From: Fen-1135 sp963705275
GTDB taxonomy: Bacteria; Desulfobacterota; Syntrophia; Syntrophales; UBA2185
Reading direction: 5' to 3'
NCBI GenBank assembly: GCA_963705275.1
Contig: OY970063.1
Coordinates: forward strand, 2,666,001-2,730,000
Length of the DNA stretch: 64,000 nt
Of the stretch, positions 59,321 through 64,000 are shown one piece after another. A program made the translations under genes and the position numbers. Position 1 is the stretch's first letter. Each line of letters opens with the position of its first letter. A model generated the notes under the pieces. It had not been told where the DNA came from. It made no database searches and worked only from the letters and a program-made list of their open reading frames with translations.

Positions 59321-59497
59321 GATTCTCTGAAATCCTGATGATATATGCGGGGCAAGCTACCACAGCGATGCCCTCTATTTCAAGGCAAGTTTGAACCCAT
59401 TCAGCATTTCTCGTCTCAATTGTCCGGGTTATTATTTGAGGGCGATGATGTTGTCAGCGGGTATTTTGCGCCCCTAAACCCATCGGGTTCTAGACGT

Positions 59498-61480
59498 CTA
59501 CATGTCAACGCGGATCGGCAATATGACGGTGGTGATGCCCTTCCACTGCAGACGCCGCTGAATTGCAAATGCCGTTTCATTGTGGAGTATTTTCTGGAAT
59601 GGGTTTTCTTCACGAAAGATCAGTTTCCCTGTGAAGACTGTAGCTCTCGGGAATTCTTTTACGAGAGCTTCGCACAGCTCCGTGGCAGTGTCAGCTACGT
59701 CGGTTCCTATCCCCATCCTGTAGTCTGCCGGGAATCCGTAGGAACGGACAAGACGGACGTATCTTGTCAGATCACTTTCTACAGATTTTTTTAAGGCATC
59801 AATTTCCGCTATGCCTTTAAATGAACCCGAGTCGATTTCTCCCACAGAGACGAAAATGAAATTCTTGTAGGCTTTGGGAAATTCACGGACTACGGATAGC
59901 CACACATGAAGACCAAATCCGCTGTATCCCCTAACGAGAAGTATCGCTGTGGCCTCTTTGGGATCTAGCGGCTCATTGTTGGGATGACTACCTTTGGGGA
60001 GTTCAGACAGTATCTCCTCGAGTTGCCGAACCCCCCTGCGGACTTTCCTGTAATGCCCCCTGATCAAATAGCAGAGCCCGATTACTCCCGAAGTGATTAG
60101 AAGGGTCAGCCAGCCGCCCTCTTCAAATTTAATAACTATAGTAACGATAAGGATCGTGAGGCAGAGGATCAAGCCCACGATGTGCACGACAATGTGTCTT
60201 TTCCATGCCTTGTCTCTGTCTCTATGACGCGTATAAAAGAGTACCATACCGAATTGTGAAAAGGAGAAGGTGAGAAACACATTGATGGAGTACATGACAA
60301 CAAGGGCAGAAACGGAACCGTTTGTATAGAGAAGGAGCAATAGAGAGGCGCTTCCCATAAGCAGAACACCATCCTGCATGGACAGGCGTTCCGATAATGA
60401 CGCGAAACGGCGGGGGAGCCAGGAATCGATGGCCATGTTTGCCATGACACTCGGCCCTGCCGCAAACCCCGACTGCGCGGCAACCATGAGGAGGGCCCCC
60501 TCGGAGAGAATCGTAATCAGCGCAATCCAATTGCCGAGGGGCCAGTTTCCGAAGATGAGATCGGCAAGAACGGCATTCAATGTTCGACCCTCGGCTGGTG
60601 TTATCTGATAGAGTGAATAGCAGCACAAAAGGCCTGCAGCGGTAATCGCAAGCGACGTCGCCATGTACAACATCGTCCTTTTTCCCGTTTGTACTTTTGG
60701 CTCCCGCATTATCTGCATCGCGTTGGAAACCGCTTCGATCCCCGTATATGTACCGCCTCCCAGAGAAAATGCCCTGAGGAAAATCGCCAGCATGCTTACA
60801 TAACCTATGGTCGATACGTCATATCTGAAATTCTCTTCGAACACCTTTGCCACTGGCCCGACCTGATTGGCGTGCGTCAACAAGCCATAACCGATCAAAA
60901 GGATATGGGTCAGTACGAAAATAAAGAATATTGGTGCGAGTATTGTTACTGACTCCTTCACCCCCCTGAGGTTCATGATCACAAGCAGGAAGATCAAAAA
61001 AGCCACAAAGATCACTTTGTATTTTAGGAACGTAATCGGCAGATAGCTAAATAGCGCATCGCCACAGGAGGCGAGAGAGACGGTGATCGTCAGTACGTAG
61101 TCGACTAGGAGGGCGCTGCCGGATATGACACCTGCATTCTTGCCTATCGTGTGTGTAGAGACGATGTATCCACCGCCTCCGTGGGGGAAATGCTCGATGA
61201 TGCGGGAGTAGGCATACGAAATAATAAAAACAGTCATTGCCGTTGCTAAAGCTATAAAAACGGCGAGATAGCTGTGTGGCCCCAACGCCTTGAATGCCTC
61301 TTCAGGTCCGTATGAAGAAGAAGAGAGTCCGTCAGCTCCGAGGCCAATCCATGCAAGAATAGGTATGAGAGAAATCTTGTGGAAAAGTGAAGGCTCGTGG
61401 ATGTCTCTGGGTGGCCCGATCAATCTGCGGCGCAACTTCCCGGCAAGCTTTATTTTATGCGTCGAATCGTCAGAGTTCAT
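59498..61480 (-). CDS. KimA-like APC-superfamily potassium/amino acid permease
   Basis: The 660-residue protein has twelve predicted membrane helices (about residues 35-460) of the APC fold and a 190-residue cytoplasmic C-terminal domain. The N-terminal GADGLSSSSYGPEEAF and GGGGYIVSTHTIGKNAGVISG motifs and the length match KimA, a high-affinity K+/H+ symporter often inhibited by cyclic di-AMP, although many APC members move amino acids. A second potassium route besides the Trk/Ktr system at 54389 is plausible. Adjacent small genes are regulators. Confidence 0.85.
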   Translation of the reverse strand: MNSDDSTHKIKLAGKLRRRLIGPPRDIHEPSLFHKISLIPILAWIGLGADGLSSSSYGPEEAFKALGPHSYLAVFIALATAMTVFIISYAYSRIIEHFPHGGGGYIVSTHTIGKNAGVISGSALLVDYVLTITVSLASCGDALFSYLPITFLKYKVIFVAFLIFLLVIMNLRGVKESVTILAPIFFIFVLTHILLIGYGLLTHANQVGPVAKVFEENFRYDVSTIGYVSMLAIFLRAFSLGGGTYTGIEAVSNAMQIMREPKVQTGKRTMLYMATSLAITAAGLLCCYSLYQITPAEGRTLNAVLADLIFGNWPLGNWIALITILSEGALLMVAAQSGFAAGPSVMANMAIDSWLPRRFASLSERLSMQDGVLLMGSASLLLLLYTNGSVSALVVMYSINVFLTFSFSQFGMVLFYTRHRDRDKAWKRHIVVHIVGLILCLTILIVTIVIKFEEGGWLTLLITSGVIGLCYLIRGHYRKVRRGVRQLEEILSELPKGSHPNNEPLDPKEATAILLVRGYSGFGLHVWLSVVREFPKAYKNFIFVSVGEIDSGSFKGIAEIDALKKSVESDLTRYVRLVRSYGFPADYRMGIGTDVADTATELCEALVKEFPRATVFTGKLIFREENPFQKILHNETAFAIQRRLQWKGITTVILPIRVDM

Positions 61481-61543
61481 AGCGTCTTATTTGTGCCGTG
61501 GATTTGCGGTCCGGATTATACTCTTGACGTGTGGTAAGATTAG

Positions 61544-61891
61544 TCAGGTTATCGGGTTTTCAACATGAACGCCGTCACCGACCTGACCACAGAGAAAGCC
61601 ACGTTTCCCGTTGAGATGTGTGCCCTGTTCATCATAGATTCTTATGGAAAAATCCTCGGTGAGAATTTTCAAATTGAGCGATCTGCCTTCCGCGATTGTT
61701 ATCTGTATTGGCTTGCAATTTGTGGGGAGATTGTCGGTATCACCGTCCTTAAAGGATAGCTCATGTTTTCCGGGCTCGATTTTGAGTGAGGTGGTTTGTA
61801 ATGAAAATAACTCTCCAGTCTCGTGTCCGTCGAGAAGAATTATATAACTGAAATGTCTGCTGAGGTTTGTGATAGTTAATTCGGTACCCAT
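61544..61891 (-). CDS. Unassigned 115-residue beta-rich protein
   Basis: I do not recognise a family. The protein is beta-rich (TITNLSRHFSYIILLDG, TTSLKIEPGKHELSFKDG), resembling the PEGA-type small domains found on bacterial surface or kinase proteins. It has no signal peptide or membrane helix. The ATG has no strong RBS. It starts 63 bp before the permease on the same strand and might be cotranscribed with it. The function cannot be inferred. Confidence 0.6.
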   Translation of the reverse strand: MGTELTITNLSRHFSYIILLDGHETGELFSLQTTSLKIEPGKHELSFKDGDTDNLPTNCKPIQITIAEGRSLNLKILTEDFSIRIYDEQGTHLNGKRGFLCGQVGDGVHVENPIT

Positions 61892-62066
61892 TAATTAGTA
61901 TTATAAAATGGGCCAATGACGGTGTCAAACGAAAATAATGAGACTAAATATGGCAAATGAAGCGTCAATCACCAAGGGCGTTAGGTCTATTTTTGCATTA
62001 GAGTCTCTTTATATGGAGTCTGATATACTCTCTGAACGGCAGGCGTTGTGTAAACCATTAGACTGG

Positions 62067-62435
62067 CTATTCTGCAAACACGATCTCAAGCATCTTCAGC
62101 AATTCTTCGCCTTTAAAAGGCTTGGCAAGAAAGTATTGACCGCCGATCTTGTGGCTCTTCGGGACTTCGCTGGCTTTAACTGCGCCGGTTAGAAAGATAA
62201 CGGGAATATTAGATGTATTGGGATCATCTTTCATTTCATATGCAACAGTTGATCCATCCATATCCGGCATCATTAGATCCAGTATGACCGCGTCAGGTCT
62301 TATCAGTTTACATTTGCCCAGTCCTTCCGCTCCACTATGCGCAGTGTATACCTCATATTTATTTGTCGTGAGCCATGATTCCACTATTTCTACTATGTCG
62401 GGATCATCATCAACAACAAGAATTTTTTTCCCCAC
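62067..62435 (-). CDS. Single-domain response regulator
   Basis: The 122-residue protein is a CheY-like receiver without an output domain: ILVVDDDPD, phospho-Asp53 (VILDLMMPD), the switch Thr in VIFLTG and LAKPF with the conserved Lys. It begins with GTG, with GAGGAGG upstream. It may take phosphate from a kinase elsewhere; no kinase lies next to it. The hybrid kinase at 25286 is one candidate source, without proof. Confidence 0.9.
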   Translation of the reverse strand: MGKKILVVDDDPDIVEIVESWLTTNKYEVYTAHSGAEGLGKCKLIRPDAVILDLMMPDMDGSTVAYEMKDDPNTSNIPVIFLTGAVKASEVPKSHKIGGQYFLAKPFKGEELLKMLEIVFAE

Positions 62436-62501
62436 CGCGCTTCCTCCTCAATGTCTGCGCCGGATAGCAGATAGCTCTATTGGAATCTCGGACTCTATCT
62501 C

Positions 62502-62801
62502 CTAATCTCTCTTTTGTGCTTCTTCTTTCATCTTGTCGAGCTCTTCCTTGTACTTCTCCGCCTGGGCTCTCACCATTTCAATTTCCTCCCTTGCCTTTGC
62601 CAGGCTTTCTTCCTGCTTTTGTCTTTCCTCCTTCAGCTTATCTTGAATCTCATCGAGACCGATATAAACGGCGAGAATCCCGCTAAGTAGAATAATGATT
62701 GGCAATCCGCCCTTCAGGATAATAACAAAATCACCCCACCAGAATATTAGGCCTAAGAGTCCAATAATGATTGAGACTACACCGCCAATTAGCAATGACA
62801 T
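62502..62801 (-). CDS. Small membrane protein with a C-terminal coiled coil
   Basis: The 99-residue protein has two hydrophobic helices (about 3-24 and 28-48) followed by a charged, heptad-like coil (EIQDKLKEERQKQEES, then KYKEELDKMKEEA). AAAGGAGG precedes the ATG. I do not recognise a family. It could anchor or space other proteins at the membrane. It may be cotranscribed with the response regulator 66 bp downstream. Confidence 0.6.
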   Translation of the reverse strand: MSLLIGGVVSIIIGLLGLIFWWGDFVIILKGGLPIIILLSGILAVYIGLDEIQDKLKEERQKQEESLAKAREEIEMVRAQAEKYKEELDKMKEEAQKRD

Positions 62802-63263
62802 AACCTAACCTCCTTTTGCACATTCAACAAAGAGTCGCCGAGGTTGAAACAATTGCTGTAAGGTGCTAATTTCTGTGATATATTAAGGTGGAACATAACA
62901 TAGAATTAAGGTACAGGCAAGGTGAAAGTTGACACATTACAGAAGAATGTATGGCTCAACGAAGAAGCTTACAGGCAGACAGAAAAATATTCCTTGACAT
63001 TGTCATCAAATACTTTTAGGTTCCGTGGACTATTAGAAAATGCGATGAGCAAATGGAAAGAGAATTTCTGCAATTGATAATCGACCAGACCCGCTTCAAA
63101 TACACATATTGATGCCTGCTGTGCGCCTTAGTTGGCGGGCATGCAGGCTTCATCCGGATCAACCCCAGGCAGTACTAATCCTTTAACAAAAAGCAAAAGA
63201 GAATTGTAATACCTTCTTGACTCGGAGATTACAATAACACAATAAATTATCAGGAGGAACAAT
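62802..63263. other. Intergenic region with a weak small frame and a hairpin
   Basis: No convincing gene is seen in these 462 bp. A GTG-started frame at 62922-63077 (51 codons, WLNEEAYRQTEKY) has only a weak RBS. GCCTGC (63114-63119) and GCAGGC (63143-63148) form an imperfect hairpin without a T-run. Leader of the binding-protein gene follows. Confidence 0.35.
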
Positions 63264-64000
63264 ATGCTAAAAACAATCATCAAATCAATTTGTATTTTCT
63301 GCCTTCTTCTGGGCCTCACTGGAAACTCATGGTCGCAGGAGCCGATCAAAATTGGAGGCTTGTTCGCAGTCACCGGCGCTCCCTCATTTCTCGGTGAACC
63401 GGAACGTAACACGGCCAATATGGTGGTTGACCAGATTAACAAGGCGGGCGGCATCAAAGGTCGTATGTTGAAATTGGTATACTACGATACACAGGGGGAT
63501 GCCACCAAGGCAGTTCAGGCAGCCACTCGACTCATCAAAGAGGACCGTGTAAGCGCCATTATTGGCCCCAGCACGACCGGTGAGACAATGGCCGTAATTC
63601 CTGTTGTCGAAAATGCGGGTATCCCGTTGATTTCCTGCGCTGCGGGAATCAAAATTACGGAACCGGTAAAAAGATGGGTATTCAAAACGGCGCAGAACGA
63701 TTCCCTGGCAGTGGAACGCATTTATGATCATCTCAAGAAACGAAATATAAGTAATGTTGCCATAATTACCGTGTCCGACGGTTTCGGCGCGTCTGGCAGA
63801 GAACAGTTGAAACTCCGCGCCAAAGCTTCCGGTATCACCATAGTATCTGATGAGATCTACGGTCCCAACGATACAGATATGGCAGCCCAACTGGTCAAGA
63901 TACGCGGTGGCAAGGCGCAGGCCATTATCTGCTGGGGAACAAATCCGGGACCTGCCAAGGTCGCCAGATATGCCAGGCAACTGGGGCTTAATCTGCCTCT
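63264..64000 (+). CDS. Branched-chain amino acid-type ABC substrate-binding protein (partial)
   Basis: The gene runs off the right edge with 245 codons visible. It opens with a signal peptide (hydrophobic residues 5-20, cleavage near SWSQE) and then the periplasmic-binding fold IKIGGLFAVTGAPSFLGEP (shown as IGGLFAVTGAPSFLG), INKAGGIKG, YYDTQGDATKAVQAA and IGPSTTGETMAVIPV. This is the Leu/Ile/Val-binding family (LivJ/LivK), which also binds aromatic and other acids in many soil and sediment bacteria. AGGAGG precedes the ATG at seven bases. The matching permease genes would lie further right. Confidence 0.9.
   Translation, partial: MLKTIIKSICIFCLLLGLTGNSWSQEPIKIGGLFAVTGAPSFLGEPERNTANMVVDQINKAGGIKGRMLKLVYYDTQGDATKAVQAATRLIKEDRVSAIIGPSTTGETMAVIPVVENAGIPLISCAAGIKITEPVKRWVFKTAQNDSLAVERIYDHLKKRNISNVAIITVSDGFGASGREQLKLRAKASGITIVSDEIYGPNDTDMAAQLVKIRGGKAQAIICWGTNPGPAKVARYARQLGLNLP

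Noticed and set aside
1..64000. CRISPR arrays, prophage or rRNA genes
   Set aside because: No regularly spaced repeats, phage structural genes or rRNA sequence were noticed anywhere in the window.

Overview
The window looks like the chromosome of an anaerobic Gram-negative bacterium, most likely a Desulfobacterota (syntrophic 'deltaproteobacterium' type). The evidence is an outer-membrane porin, Tat-exported iron-sulfur proteins, a tungsten/molybdenum aldehyde ferredoxin oxidoreductase (AOR), HdrA/MvhD/formate-dehydrogenase flavin-Fe-S machinery, acyl-CoA dehydrogenases and an ADP-forming acyl-CoA synthetase. The taxon is inferred from gene content; no 16S rRNA gene or tRNA was seen. The last gene runs off the right edge.

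Layout. 1-3.1 kb: an FeeM-like N-acyltransferase and an E1/ThiF-like adenylyltransferase (minus strand), a secreted GlcG/HbpS-like protein, and a ModE-type regulator. 3.2-6.6 kb: an operon of a P460-type cytochrome c, a Tat-exported polyferredoxin and a full-length AOR, preceded by a perfect palindrome that may be the regulator's operator. 6.7-16.8 kb: a compact redox operon (NapG-like, HdrA, HdrA, MvhD, FdhB, FdhA, HdrC-like with an apparent frameshift, NapH-like membrane ferredoxin, diverged short AOR paralogue). It could link a membrane quinone pool to formate through flavin-based electron transfer. 17-18.3 kb: a secreted small protein and a segment flanked by repeats. 18.3-30.5 kb: YtfI/YtfJ(GerW)-like pair, DUF72, DinB, Ku plus LigD (end joining), a TIGR00027-type methyltransferase, an eight-PAS hybrid histidine kinase and an FMN reductase. 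30.8-37.8 kb: a Cys-rich periplasmic protein and a minus-strand beta-oxidation operon (two acyl-CoA dehydrogenases, thiolase, 3-hydroxyacyl-CoA dehydrogenase) with a DapA-family gene upstream.

37.9-48.7 kb is a phosphate regulon: phoB, a porin, a kinase-less PhoR-like sensor, a PiT transporter, pstSCAB, phoU and phoR. The phoB, porin and pstS promoters share a ladder of 11-bp repeats ending exactly 26 bp before a -10 box, which I read as this organism's Pho boxes. 48.8-56.7 kb holds housekeeping genes: groES-groEL, ileS-lspA and a Trk/Ktr potassium system. 56.7-62.8 kb (minus strand): ADP-forming acyl-CoA synthetase, 3D-domain lipoprotein, KimA-like permease, small response regulator and small membrane proteins. 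63.3-64 kb: start of a branched-chain amino acid type ABC substrate-binding protein.

How the parts may work together (inference): acyl-CoA oxidation would produce reduced carriers and acetyl-CoA, the synthetase could conserve thioester energy as ATP, and the NapGH-Hdr-Fdh operon could move low-potential electrons to formate. No CRISPR array, prophage or complete insertion sequence was seen.
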